From Limanda limanda (lineage: Eukaryota > Chordata > Actinopteri > Pleuronectiformes > Pleuronectidae), in the NCBI RefSeq assembly GCF_963576545.1, contig NC_083646.1:16283961-16347960 (forward strand): a stretch of DNA of 64,000 nt, given 5' to 3'. Position numbers and translations under genes: made by a program. Every line of letters starts with the position of its first letter. The first letter of the stretch is position 1. Of this stretch, positions 26,801 to 38,319 are shown piece by piece. A model generated the notes under the pieces. That model saw only the letters and a list, made by a program, of their open reading frames with translations. It was not told the origin of the DNA and searched no databases.

Positions 26801-29369
26801 ATTTTCCAGATCCACTATAATGAAGTGAAATAAATAGGAGCAGCACATGGCTAATCTGCATAAGACAGAGAGGAAACTCCCTTGGTGGGTGAGAGATGGT
26901 GGACTGCCTTCTGATTGGCTTGGGGGGATGATTGGGGGGGAATTCTTTGCAGTCACAGTCAAACTTGTGTGGCATGCCAGGCACAAGAGGTGTGTGTGTA
27001 TGTGTGTGTGCCTGCAACACACACACACACACACATCTTTAGGGGATGAGTACACATTTTGCATTTTGACTCCATGCTACACGTTACAGTGCGGAAAAAA
27101 GACAAAGCGACTATTAGTCAATGATTTGTTTATACGGTCCTGATCAAAGATAACAAATCAGGTTGTATGTAAATCACTAACAAGAAAACTAAATGGAACA
27201 GCAGATGATGTCATACGCCATTATGTTGTACACATTGAATGACTGTACTTGTGTTGTTGCATGTGTTTATTTGTATGGCACAAACGAAAAAAGGACTCTA
27301 CACACCACATAAAAACGATGCAGGCTGCTTCTGTCGTGTGAGCACATACGTCTAACCTCGAGCTGAGGATAGGCCAAATAATAGCATTTATATTAATCTA
27401 GGAAAATTGTCAAAAGATCAAACAAAAATAATAAACCCATGCATCATCCTTATCCCAGCTGCAGCATGTTTTATTCCGCGGTGTGAAGAGGAGCTGTGCG
27501 AGGGAGGGGAGCAGCCATACCTCCGCTGACCCTGTGATGAGTTAATGCCGCTTGCTCTTATCACCAACTGTTGCCTCGCATCACATGTAATTATAAATGG
27601 CCATGAGCAGCGGATGAGGAGCCAATCAGATCTCAGCTAGCATGTCAACCCAAGACCAACTATCTCCTGGCTTTGACAGCAGGATTTTACCTCCACAATT
27701 CAAATCCCAGAGCAAACTGCGATCTGCAGGCTGCAGCCTCTGGCTCGCATGGGGCCGAGCGGGCTGCACCCGGGCAGCGTGCACAGGGAAGCCCGGCGGC
27801 CTCTCGACCCCCGGGGGGACGTGTGTGGGGGGCAAAAGATCACCAACACAACAGTATTTTTTAACACTATTGCATCTTCACATTCGAGGTGTTTAAAGTG
27901 GACCTGCACGGGGCCTTTAAACACACGGCGAGAGGCTGATCCGACACGCAGCAGTCACGGCCACACAATTACAGCTTATCCGGCGTGAAAACAACACAAA
28001 TGCGAGCCTCGGTCCTAATGTAATATGTGCGGGAACACGGTGTCCCGGGTGCACACGAGTCGTTTCAACACATTCATAAACACGACGGACTTTAAATCCA
28101 CCGTGGAAACGAGACGGGCTGAAGCTGTAGCAGGGAGACGAGCCGTGGCTGCTCGGGAGGGTTTTCGCCCCTTTTCAAAGTCGGGCCTTGTTGGCTCCGG
28201 AACGTCCTTACATCGATTCAACTACTTATATCCGACTCAAGCGGCCATATTGTGCCGCTGTTTCCATTAAGACGGGCTAGCAACCATTATTTTACGGTCT
28301 GAAGTAAAAGGGGAAAAAACACACACACCAGAGGCAGCCATTTTAGAGTCTTTGCGAACTAGTACCAGACAATGGCTGGCCTGCTACGTTGCGAGCGAGC
28401 TAGGAGGAGGGAAGGCAGCCGTGCTAACGCTCGCACCGTGTTCCTGTAAGAATGGGACTTTACCTGGCTCCTAGCTAGCGGCTGCCCGGCACTTCCCGGG
28501 CTCATGGGCGACGGGAGGTGGCCTCTTTGTTGCCAGCCCGGGTTGCTCCCTCCGTACTGACCGCTGCTGCCCATGTCCGCTGGTCCCTTGCTAGCTCCGT
28601 CCTGGCTAGTGTAGTCGCCCGACGGGTAGTTCGGATAGCCCCGCGTCGAGCTGGGGGAGGTCAGGAGCTTGTTGAGGGTCGGCGTGGACGTGGGCTGCGG
28701 GTTCCCAATGTTATATCTCTGGTTACTGTAAGATCCAGCCATCGCCGTGGGTCCTCCCGCCGGTGGCTGCTGCTTAGCTGGCTGCCCACCAGCTGTCGGC
28801 GCCTGGCTGCTGCGCGGAGAGTTCATGGCGTACGCCTGGCCGGGATACGGAGTCCTGTTCGGGAATGGGTTGTAGTTGTTGAACTGGTGGTTCGAAAAGC
28901 CATGTTCGTGGGAATTGGGTTGATACGGATCCATCATGTTGCTCGACTGCACGACCGGACCCGCAGCAGCTGCCATGCCAGGGCTTTGTTGTCCGCCATG
29001 TTGATGAAAAGGGGTCCGACCGTAGTGCTGGCTGTATCCGTACGAAGGTGGAGGGAAAGCGGTTCCGTGGTGATGCACCAAGCCGGGATGGTTGTTTCCC
29101 TCCGGTCCAACAGAGTCATTCTGATTATTATTGTTAGCCCTGGGCGGGTTCCCATTCCCGTTCTTCATCTCAGGTTCCCCTCCTCCCCCTGCATTTCCAC
29201 CCTCGGCCCCGTCCTGCAGCTCCCCCCGGCCCGGCGATCCGCTGTCCAAGCCCGGCTGCTTTTTGTCCGACTGCTTCTCCCCCGGTACCGACTCCTCCTT
29301 GGGGTCCCGATCCGGCTTTTTGAGTTCGGAAGGCGGGCTAGTGTTAAGAGTGGCGACCTGAGCGGCCAT
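14820..29369 (-). CDS. arid1a: ARID1A / BAF250a, SWI/SNF (BAF) subunit
   Basis: Large subunit of the canonical BAF chromatin-remodelling complex. Coding exons (minus): 28464-29369, 25789-26007, 25096-25695, 24883-24978, 23911-24151, 23016-23105, 22752-22922, 21818-22247, 21519-21664, 21340-21425, 20988-21197, 20679-20883, 20355-20490, 20041-20210, 19738-19918, 18711-18836, 18086-18179, 17058-17895, 16798-16928, 14820-16703. All 20 join in frame to 2319 aa (human 2285, also 20 exons). Seen: start MAAQVATLN; low-complexity Q/P/G-rich N-terminal half; ARID DNA-binding domain about 1000-1110 ([15 protein letters not shown] ... [20 protein letters not shown]); RRRLTMKDI and [15 protein letters not shown]; acidic stretch in the last exon; C-terminal armadillo-like BAF250_C region from about 1985 ([18 protein letters not shown]) to the terminal LFLIGQS, as in human. 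Oddities: an 11-copy GPNM array in exon 8 and a Q-rich run in exon 15. Similarity fits ARID1A better than ARID1B; the a/b co-orthologue is unresolved. Confidence 0.97.
21953..22084 (-). repeat. arid1a: In-frame coding minisatellite (GPNM)x11 in arid1a
   Basis: Eleven tandem copies of a 12-bp unit (plus strand cccatgttrggr) encode GPNM repeats at about residues 829-872 of the protein. The human protein has a single GPNM-ANM at the same place (PYGPNMANMPPQV). Units differ at synonymous third positions. Confidence 0.9.
22494..22505 (+). promoter_or_regulatory. MEF2/TATA-like site in arid1a intron 7
   Basis: CTATAAATAG matches the MEF2 consensus YTAWWWWTAR and could also serve as a TATA box. A CRE-like TACGTCAG lies just upstream (about 22469). 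Intronic regulatory element is a guess from motifs only. Confidence 0.25.
26992..27035. repeat. TG/CA microsatellites in arid1a intron 1
   Basis: Runs of gtgtgt followed by cacaca at about 26992-27035 can form a short hairpin. The rest of intron 1 (26008-28463) has no supported exon. Confidence 0.6.
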
Positions 29370-29760
29370 GATATACACCCCCCACCACCGCTCGCTCCCT
29401 CTCGCTCAGTCACAATCACCAGCTCGCATTGAATATAAATAATTGTTTAGAACCATTTATCCTTGTGCCGATTCATTCCCACCCCTCACACCGGACCGAA
29501 TCCGGCGCCCATCCCCGCGGTTCCGGCTCCGCAAACGGGTCAGAGAGATGATGGAGGCTCCATGCAATACGTGAGGCAGCGGCAGAAATTGTTGTGGGAG
29601 TTGTGTTACTGAGCCCGGGCAGCGGCAGCGAGAAAACCCAACCAACACGAGGCTCGGCTACATACAGCCATTTTACCCAGCCACACGATCTGCTGCAAAA
29701 CCCGGAGCGGATCCTCCCCCTCTCCGAGGAGGAGCGGGAGCGTCACATTGTCTCCCCACC
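29370..29760 (-). promoter_or_regulatory. arid1a: arid1a 5' UTR and promoter region
   Basis: GC-rich, CpG-containing sequence continues from the GC-rich first exon to about 29,720, consistent with a CpG-island promoter. No TATA box is obvious. The transcription start is not determined. Confidence 0.4.
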
Positions 29761-29867
29761 CCCCCTTCACTCGTGTGGAATATTTCCTCCACATGAAGAC
29801 AGTGTGGTGTTCACGCAACTCACTCATGTTGTGTTACAACTACGAAAAGGAGCTGTGCTCTTCAGAA

Positions 29868-30040
29868 TAAACACACATACACACACACACACAGACACAC
29901 ACACACGAGAGGGTTTGTTTTAGGCCCTGTGAGAAACATGCGTGTTGCACGATGAATTGCATGTATGCAGGAGGGGAAACTGATTCATTAATGAAATGTA
30001 TGATTATTATTCTGTGTGTGTGTGTGTGTGTGTGTGTTGT
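29868..30040. repeat. CA and TG microsatellites upstream of arid1a
   Basis: (CA)n at about 29868-29906 and (TG)n at about 30012-30038. Confidence 0.8.
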
Positions 30041-30355
30041 ACGGATGTGCACGCCACAGTTACACAAGAAAGCCGCTGCAAGCTGGGACTTCCAATGGGC
30101 TGAATGGTGGAAACTATTTGCCATGACTCCATGTAGCCTGGCTTGTAATGTAGTTGTGTTTCTCATTAGTGTAAAACCTAAAGTGGTATTTGCCATGAGT
30201 GTGAGTCTATATTCATTCTGTGTGTACTTGGTTCCTTCCCACCAGCAACTGTGAGGCGTATTGAGGCGAGTGGAGGCAGCACACACAGGTTTTTCCAGAG
30301 CAGAAGGAGGAAGCCTTGCAGCAAACGAGAGACTACCAATGCACATTCTCTCTTA

Positions 30356-30640
30356 TTCCCTCCCCTGCCTGCTCTGCTCTCTTCTCCTCTACCACCCCCT
30401 CCTCTCCTTCTTCCTCTCCTCTCCTCTCCCCTTCCTCTGCTCTGCTCTCCTCTCTCTCTCTCTCCTCTCCTCTACTCTCTGTCCTCTCCTCCTCTCCTCT
30501 GTCTGTCTCTCACTCCAAGCAGAAACACTCTTCTTGCTGTGTGTGGGGGGATGGGCGCACAGGCTCCAGCTCCCTCTCCCTCCCTCTCGGGCTCTCTCGC
30601 TCTCTCCCTCTCTCTCTCTCTCGCTCTCTCTCACCCCACT
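30356..30640. repeat. Polypyrimidine tract (CTC/TCTC-rich)
   Basis: About 285 bp almost entirely C and T on the plus strand (ctcctctcctctc, ctctctctct), interrupted near 30530-30570. Such mirror-symmetric pyrimidine tracts can form triplex DNA. Confidence 0.75.
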
Positions 30641-30854
30641 AACATTGAACTACTCCGTGCAGAAGAAAAAAACAGACCTTATCTAGCAGACAGAGGATGC
30701 ATGAACAGTTTCAAAGTCTCCCAACAATTAGAAATAATGGGGCATTTGCCCCCCCCCCACCTCCATTCTCAGTCAAATGAAGCAGACATTTTTGGCATCA
30801 ACAGAACGCATAGGGTGTGTGCACAGCATTGAGCAGGGGTGGGATGGTAATGAG

Positions 30855-30856
<2 letters not shown>

Positions 30857-30904
<48 letters not shown>

Positions 30905-30913
30905 GTGTGTGTG
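30857..30913. repeat. (GT)n microsatellite
   Basis: Near-perfect GT dinucleotide run of about 57 bp with one interruption (gcgt). A second, shorter CA run is at 31054-31077. Confidence 0.85.
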
Positions 30914-31043
30914 GATGTTCTTTTAAAAAAATAATGAAATACAAAGGCATGGCAGGGTTTATGAGGCGTTTAATTGTTGGATTTTGGAATTGAAAAGACT
31001 TCAGGTTTGGGGGGTGTAAGTAGGACGAGATAGCCTTTCGGTT

Positions 31044-31076
<33 letters not shown>

Positions 31077-31343
31077 AGTTTGTCCAGCTATCCTTGCAAG
31101 GACCTCTGCATCGACTTTCATTCATTGTGCTGAGTCTAACCAAAACCATATCTCTGACCTAAACTATGACCAACTCTTGTCGAACACTAACCTTAACCTG
31201 ACCACTACCCCCCCCCCCTAAGACGCTGACCTTTACTAGTACCTCCGAAATTAAGTAGTCTCATTAAGACATGGTATGGTCCCCATAAGGTACACTGGTC
31301 CTGACGTGGTTGGTGTGTATGCTGGAGAGGCAACAAAAATGAG

Positions 31344-31349
<6 letters not shown>

Positions 31350-31415
<66 letters not shown>
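31350..31415. repeat. (GA)n microsatellite
   Basis: Perfect GA dinucleotide run of about 65 bp. Open frames reading SLSLSL or RERERE here are repeat artefacts. Confidence 0.9.
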
Positions 31416-31418
<3 letters not shown>

Positions 31419-31429
31419 TTTCTGCTCTC

Positions 31430-31710
31430 GCTCTCTCTCACATGCAAAGACACTCACACACACTCAGTCTCTTTGCTCTCTCTCTCACAAACACACACAC
31501 ACACACACACACACATTCTCAGTCTCTGCTCTCTCTCACACGAACACCCACACTCTCTCTCAGTCTCTGCTCTCTTTCTCTGACACATGCACACGCACAC
31601 ACACATAGTCTCTGCTCTCTCTCTCTCTCTCTCTCTCTCACATGCACACGCACACACACATAGTCTCTGCTCTCTCTCTCTCGCATGCACACACACATCT
31701 ACCTCTAGGG
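31430..31710. repeat. Compound CT/CA repeat, higher-order units
   Basis: Alternating blocks of ctctct and cacaca separated by the phrase agtctctgctctct, which recurs about five times. This is a higher-order tandem structure with a unit of roughly 50-60 bp. Another CA run is at 31955-31993. Confidence 0.75.
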
Positions 31711-32010
31711 GGCTTACAGTGGGGGAGAGGCAGGAAGTAGCAGTGAGGAGGCACATAGTTGATCACATGTACAAACATCGCAACACAATTTAACATTGTG
31801 CCTGACACACCCCCCTAATGCAGGAGAGAGAGAGAGAGCTGTCCACATGTCATTTCCCAGCAGCCCCTCCGCACCACACAGGGTTAATGTGATTTACCAC
31901 TTCAACGCGAGCTCGCAAAGTGGATCACGCTTTATTTCAGTCGGACTACAACACGCACGCACACGCACACGCACCCACACACACACACACACGAAGCCCT
32001 GTGTTTGAAA

Positions 32011-32638
32011 TGAGTGTTTTTAAAGAGTGAATTCAGATGGGAGTGTTGGATGTGGAGCAGGATAACACGGTGACTACACAGCACAACGTCCACCGTGACA
32101 GGATTCACCTCCTGTGTGTGAGAGCAGAGTTTCAGCAGCTTGTATAAAGACAGAGGCTCCTCCATCCCAGGGACCAGACACAGGGCCAGTTGTGCAGAAA
32201 CACAGATTTAATGTGGCTTCCTCTCCCCGCCTGACTTCATTTTTCTGCTCCGGCCTCTAACAAAAGCCGGAGCAGATCTCAAGTGGATCGGGGAGATGGA
32301 ATTGCAAGCACATGCGCCACCTGCTGTCCCAAAAAGATAAATACACAGCTCACAGGGACTCGCTCTTCTAGGCCAACGTCATTAACTTGAGATGTGTTTA
32401 TAACGTTTTTCACTTATCTCGTCTTCGTCAAAAAACGGCCCACGGACGTTTTTTTATTTTTATGAATTGAAGTAGCTTTATTTTAAAGTCATAAGTCCAT
32501 ATCGGTATAATGTAATTATGCATCTATTATTAAGTAGTCCATTATTATTTTAGATTAAAGGGACAACAGTTTTTTCCATTTTACAATACATGTTGTACAA
32601 TGTTCACTGAACAGTAAGCCCTGTAATATTGAAGATTA
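32011..32638. other. Intergenic, no gene recognised
   Basis: AT-rich unique sequence with no supported gene. Confidence 0.4.
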
Positions 32639-32993
32639 AAGGTTCAGTGTGTAGAATTTAGTGACATCTAGTGGTGAAGCTGCATGTTGCAGCTGATACC
32701 CCTCACCTCACCCTTTTCTTCCAAACATAAAAGATAACCTGTGGTAACCTTCAGTTGTCCTAACAACTCAAAAGGTGTTTAGTCTCTCCAGTCTGGGATA
32801 CTGTAAACAACATGGCGGCCTTCATAGAGAGGACCAACTACAGATGTAAATATAAAGTAGGCAAAGGGGCCATTCTAGGGTAAAGAAAACAAGTTGTACA
32901 ATTTAGGTGTGTAGCAAAAACATCAATAGATTGATTGTAAACTCAATTTCTGCCTATAGATCCCTTTCACCTAAATCTTACACACTGAACCTT
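32639..32993. mobile_element. Short inverted-repeat (MITE-like) element, copy A
   Basis: About 355 bp. The left end AAGGTTCAGTGTGTAGAATTT is mirrored by the right end AAATCTTACACACTGAACCTT, giving inverted termini of about 20 bp. There is no coding capacity. Internal phrases (tcccagactgg, ctaaacacc, gaatggccc, accacaggtt) recur, inverted, in the kdf1 intron at 54791-55140 and 55196-55513. Confidence 0.7.
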
Positions 32994-33756
32994 CAAGCTA
33001 TACTTAAAGTATTACTGTAGTCTACACTTGATATAAGACTATGTACTGTTCAAAGACAGGTTTTCTTTTCGATCTGAGATTGTGGACCTCCTCCAAACAT
33101 TATTTAGTTTCGCTGAATTCCTGGATTACTATAGGATACTGATTTTGATCCCATTGACAGTCGAACTTAACCTATACCCAAGAAACATCACGATGTATAA
33201 TGCCACATAAAATATATATTATTAGTGTTCATATTTATCCATTCACCACACACGATCCAGTTGCACTTGGATCTCAGGCACTGGCAGTTGTCAGTCCCAT
33301 TACATCCCACAGCATATATAAAAGCAAAACGCTGTTCTCTGGATCTTCCTGTCAGACCATCGTCTGCACTAATACATGCACACGACAGGAGCTAACACGT
33401 GAAAGTCCAAATCTTCTGTTTAATATTTGCAATTAGGTTCATCACCATATTAAACACACACGTATACAAATCTGAAAAAAAATAATTTTTGCCAAAAATA
33501 TCTAAAAAAATGCAGCAAGAAATATTAACGTGAATTTCTTATTTCCGGTAAATCTTGTCCTTACATTTGTTGCACTCACTTTGTTTGTAAATGAATATCA
33601 CTATATAGACCTGCTCACCTCCCCCTGCTTACCATTTGAAATTTACCTGCAAGTCCTTAAAAATACAGGCCCTTCAATATCTAATGCGCTCTTAGAAAGG
33701 AAGACAAAATATACATTTGATATATATTTATATAAACGAGCAGGCATCTATTGAAA
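32994..33756. other. Intergenic between arid1a upstream and gpn2
   Basis: AT-rich. No exon or repeat recognised with confidence. Confidence 0.4.
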
Positions 33757-34025
33757 ATGTCCTTTATTGTTGTTCACAAAGAGATCAGTACAGAAAAACA
33801 ATTAATCACGTTGATAAGTAAAGCAAAGTTGAGTATTTACTCCCTTTCAGGCATTCTATGTGATCTTTCATGATAGTGTTGTGCAACCTTGAGGCAGTCA
33901 GAGCCCCAAATGTAGTTCCACTGCCCTGGAAGAGAGGCTAGATGAGATGGATGTTGCCAAGACTCCTCCGGTATATCTGTGCCGTGAAGCCGACCAGTCA
34001 TGTCCTTTAAATTGGGCTTTTCGAC
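33757..34025 (-). other. gpn2: 3' UTR of gpn2 (inferred)
   Basis: From the gpn2 stop codon to a minus-strand AATAAA at about 33763-33768 (plus strand tttatt), giving a short 3' UTR of about 260 bp. Confidence 0.55.
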
Positions 34026-37000
34026 TTACAGCTGCATCATTTCCTCCTCCACAGTCTTTCCACTAGTTTCAACATATCTCTCCTGCACCCCGAGAGTACT
34101 GGAGGTCAACGGTTAAGGAAAACATGACAAAATAACACAATTTAAAAATGTATATTGTCAGACTGTCAGGCTACTATGAACTTAGTTCATCCTCAGTTAG
34201 CAGAAACATCAGGAGTACACAGTTCTATTCAAACGCCTCCTGTGAATGTTAGGGTTTGATTTTAAAGCAGATGAGTCACAGTGAGTCACCGCAGTGATTA
34301 GGAAAGGATACGAGTCGAACTGGAAGTCAGCCCCCACAGCAGCTGACATCATGGCCTGCAGATTCCTCTCCTCCAGGTCTCCAAAGCAGTAGCCGTTGGC
34401 GTTGTCCACTGCTCGTAAGACCTGAATCATGCTCTCTTTGTCCTGGACACAGAAAACAGAAGCATGTTATTCCGGAGGGTTTTTCCCTGTAGAAATCTAC
34501 TGGAAATACCCACTGACGCAATATTTACTGTAAAACTCTAACTGAAATCTTTCTCATTTGCTTTTTGTTTCTGGTTTCTATGTAAAGTATATAAAAGTAA
34601 TCCGATCACAATTTTGCATAGTAACTGATGTGTTGCCGCTGCATTTTACTTGTATGGCCCATATTCACAAAGTGCAGTCTATCTCATAGGGCTTATCAAG
34701 CTGTAACAATCTCTGTCCTTAACCCTCAACAAGAGCAAGAAAAAAACTACAACCCCCACCCCTCCCCCAATTGAAAGGGGGATGTAGAAACCTCAGAGAG
34801 AACCACATGTGAGGGATCCCTCTCTCAGGATGGACAGAAGTGAAATAGATGCCGCATTTAGCTGAACACATAAACAAAATTACTATATTAACAACCCTAG
34901 AAGATACAGTTTTTAACATTATGGTGTAAAATATACATAAGAAATTGTCTGATAGAAAAGAAGGGAGCAGCAATGACAGTTGAAATGGAGGAGCTATTTC
35001 CAGTAATGGTAGAATATGTGGGTACGCAAATTGAATATATTTTGACCACCTGAACTCTAATCTTCAGCGTCTAGCATCTTGTCTTTCTCAAGGTCAAAAA
35101 TGTTGCTCTTTAAATTTGCCGTGTTAACCGCCAGTGGTAACCAAGGTAACTAGTGGCTGATTAACTAAGCAGGAGTCGAAAACATGATGTAGAAATGCAT
35201 CAAGGCTGCATTTTCCAAGTGCCAGCCTGCCATTTGAATAAATTACTAGTCCCATATGCAGTGATGGTGCATCCAGCAGTCTAGACTCGTGTCTCTGGAC
35301 CAGCACAGGATCCAATCAGTCTCCATAAAGAAATAATGTAAGAAGACACAGACAGTCCGCTCCCTTTCACCAGTCCAATCCATCTGCAGGAATTGATCCA
35401 GTCTTCAGTTTGAAAAGCTTAAAGAGACTCGTGGTAATGACTGATACGGTGATGAAATCTTTTGAAAGATTTGCTGCTAAATCTGCTTTTATGACATTAG
35501 TTTCCTAAATTAGTGAAAAAAATATCATACTGCGAGAAAGCACTTACAATCTGTCAGCTATTTTAGCTTTTTTGATTCTAGACACAGAAACTGAGCATTC
35601 AAAGCATGCGACAGTGCAATGCTGGCTAAAGCTGGTCAGGCTCTGTGATTTAAAAAAAAATGTATTAAGCTCAAAGCAGATGTTTAATTAGGTGGTCACT
35701 AAGCAATACCCCATTTCAATCCGATAGAGTCAAGATTGTGTTCAGGTGTCAAAAAACACGTACATACAATCTATGCTCTAAATGAGGTCAATCACATACC
35801 TGTAATAACTATATGACTACATGATTATATTTCATTAGTTTTATTTTTATAAGGTCAGAAGGCATCCGTACTACTGAGTCATTTTTTTTCATCAGGAAAT
35901 CCCCTGTGGATTCTACTTAATTGTTTAATCTACTTAATTAACTTTATTTACTGAACCACAGATGGCAAATCAATGGGCTTGTAGCAATATTAGTTCCATC
36001 TGTAGTAGGAAATGTTTGGATCCTGAGTAACTCTGGGTCCTCTTCTTTCAATATGTTACAACAAAGGTTTCAAAAGCAGCACTCATACCTGGACATTCAG
36101 AGGCACGAAGGAGACGAGGCCGTAGTCTTCTATGACCTCTGCCAACTTTAGATTTAGACGATGGAATTTTTTAAAGAAGGGATCTGCAGCCAGGTGATCG
36201 AGGAGATAAGACAGATCCATGACCTCTGTGTAGAAGTCAAGGTTGAAGGCTGTACAAGGATACACAAAACAAAAACTAAATATTACCACAGTACATCACA
36301 TTATGTTTGAGCTTTAATTAGTTATAAATTAATCAGTAAATCAACATGAATGGTACTCAGTACACTGCAAATCACAGCCAAGGCCTAACAGTCTCCTTAA
36401 ATGCAATCAAGCTGCACCAAATCACACTGGATATCAGTCCCCTAAATGTGTCCAATTTTCTAAATCAGGAACCATGAAAGATTTGGTGAAAATGTCAAGA
36501 AACATCCTATGTTGCAATGATAAAGAAAGAGACAAATGCCAAAATTGATTGTGTTCTTTCTTGGCCTTTGTCCCATCCTTCCACCAGGCTTTGTGGAAAT
36601 CTGTTCAGTAGTTCTTCAATTATAAACGTCCACAGCTCTTACCCAGTTTGCCATACTGCTCGATCAAGTCCATCTTGGAGAGGATGTTGACGTGGGGAAG
36701 CTCCACGTGCAGCATGGTGGACAGCGAGGTGCACAGCACAGAGATGAACTTGGCTGCGTCAGCGCAGTAGTGCGAGTCCACCAGGTGCACTGATGTCAGC
36801 TAGAGGAAGGTACAAAGTGGGAGAGAACAACAAAAGAAGAAATAAGTTTCACAATAAGCACATGTATAACTATTGAATACATAAAGCATCATTTTAAGCC
36901 TCAGCAGACAGATCCCCGCCTGCATCCGAAGCTCACCCTGAAGTTCCACTTGGCCAGCTGTGAGAAGATATTCTTCACGGAGTTCTGGTGGGTGTAGAGC

Positions 37001-37356
37001 TCCACCTGTCCGGGACAGTCAAACAGGAAGTAACAGTCACCGTGTGCCTTCAGCTTGTTCTCCAACCAGTCCAGATTTGCTTCTACATGCTCCATACAGT
37101 AGAGGAGCCCCCCGTTGGGGCCGAGCTTCAATCCGTCCATCACATCGTCCAGAGTGACCAGCTCGGAGATGTTCACACCACAGGTATATGGAAGCCCATC
37201 GTTGGCAGGGTCCATGTTCACCACCACCACCTTACGTCCCAGGGAAGTCATGAACTCCTGCATCCCTCGGCAGTAGGTGGTTTTACCCGAGCCCGGGGGT
37301 CCGATGACCACCTGGCCGAACCGCAGGGAGTGGGCGGCTCCAGGCTGACTGGACAT
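34026..37356 (-). CDS. gpn2: GPN-loop GTPase 2
   Basis: Small cytosolic GTPase of the GPN family, implicated with its paralogues in assembly and nuclear import of RNA polymerases. Coding exons (minus): 36937-37356, 36643-36799, 36089-36249, 34312-34442, 34026-34098, joining in frame to 313 aa (human 310). Seen: P-loop [11 protein letters not shown] at about residue 18, NMDPAND, the GPN signature [12 protein letters not shown], switch motif [12 protein letters not shown], and [12 protein letters not shown] carrying the guanine-specificity SKMD. The C-terminus ends STLGVQERY...EEMMQL, matching human STLGIQEKY...EAMQL. Intron 4 (34099-34311) is U12-type. Intron 3 (34443-36088) holds no supported gene. 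Confidence 0.95.
34099..34311 (-). other. gpn2: GT-AG U12-type intron (gpn2 intron 4)
   Basis: The donor on the minus strand (34311-34303) is GTATCCTTT, a perfect U12 donor consensus. TTCCTTAAC at 34120-34112 is a perfect U12 branch-site consensus about 12-13 nt before the AG. Both signals and the reading frame agree. Length is 213 bp. Confidence 0.92.
36375..36625. repeat. Dispersed teleost repeat copy in gpn2 intron 2
   Basis: Contains caatcaagctgcaccaaat, gataaagaaagagacaaatg, ccatccttccaccaggcttt and ggaaatctgttcagtag. The same phrases in the same order occur at 47675-47935. Confidence 0.6.
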
Positions 37357-38259
37357 GGTTCCGGTAACAAGTGGACTGGATCTCGCAGGGGTTCACATCA
37401 GAGAGGGGACCAGGATGTAGACCAGCATCCAGCTCACTGTGATCTGCGAGAGTCACATCAGATAGTGGCATTAAACTACTGTGAAACTACTGCGGGTAAA
37501 TATAACCTTTATTCATCTTGATATCCACCAGAGAGTCAGTAAATCTCATTAAAGTTTGTTGACACACGCAGGAAAGTTCACATAAAGGAAGCTAGCTGGG
37601 TAATGCATGTTAGCATTAATGGAATATCTGCGTGCTACTAAATAAAACTGAAACAACAGCTAACACAATTTCTTTACATTTTTATAATCTTACATTTGTG
37701 AATTTAATAAATACTGATGAGTAATGTTCACGTACCGCCGTTTTGTTTGCATGCGCACACGCTCGTTAGCCCATAGACTCGTTTACGCTGAAGTACATCC
37801 GGGTTACGTTACCAAAATAAAAGCATAATTTTTTTTATTTAATACGGAGCACAATAATCAAAGATTTGGGTGATTGAACTTAATTCAATATTAAAACACT
37901 GTACGCTTGTTATGTACTAAATATAGTATATACATTTCCATACAAATTTGAGGCACTATCGTAGTTTTTTTACCCTCAATGTAAAATGAGGTGTCTATGC
38001 CAGCTGACTTGAGTTACATCTTAGTTTTACTGTTCTTGTGGCACATATGTTGTATTGATGGGTGTTTGCTTCTCTTAATCTGATTTTAACGCTTGTTTTG
38101 ACTTCAATTATTCATGTCTTTATTTTTTACGTATTGTAATGTGTCCCTGGGTATTTAGAAATGTGCAGTGAAATAAAATGTATTATTGTTATTAGATTAA
38201 ATAAGAATATAAATAGTAACCAGACTCAGCACAAGTTAGACAAATTAATTGAAACAAGT
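37357..38259. other. gpn2 5' region and gap to gpatch3
   Basis: Roughly 37357-37800 is the likely gpn2 5' UTR and promoter, with no TATA box seen. The remainder is AT-rich. A minus-strand ATTAAA at about 38259-38264 could be the gpatch3 poly(A) signal. Confidence 0.35.
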
Positions 38260-38319
38260 TTTAATATCAAAGGCAAACAAATTCATAATAAAATACATTT
38301 ATACAAAATAATGTTTTTG

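Noticed and set aside
28518..29432. 304-aa plus-strand open frame opposite arid1a exon 1
   Set aside because: Antisense to a conserved exon and compositionally arginine/valine-rich, as expected for a reversed GC-rich coding sequence.
31205..31760. Several frames rich in SL, RE or HT dipeptides
   Set aside because: They are translations of GA/CT/CA microsatellites.
35124..35315. 63-aa frame in gpn2 intron 3
   Set aside because: It faintly resembles a retroelement fragment but is too short and unsupported to call.
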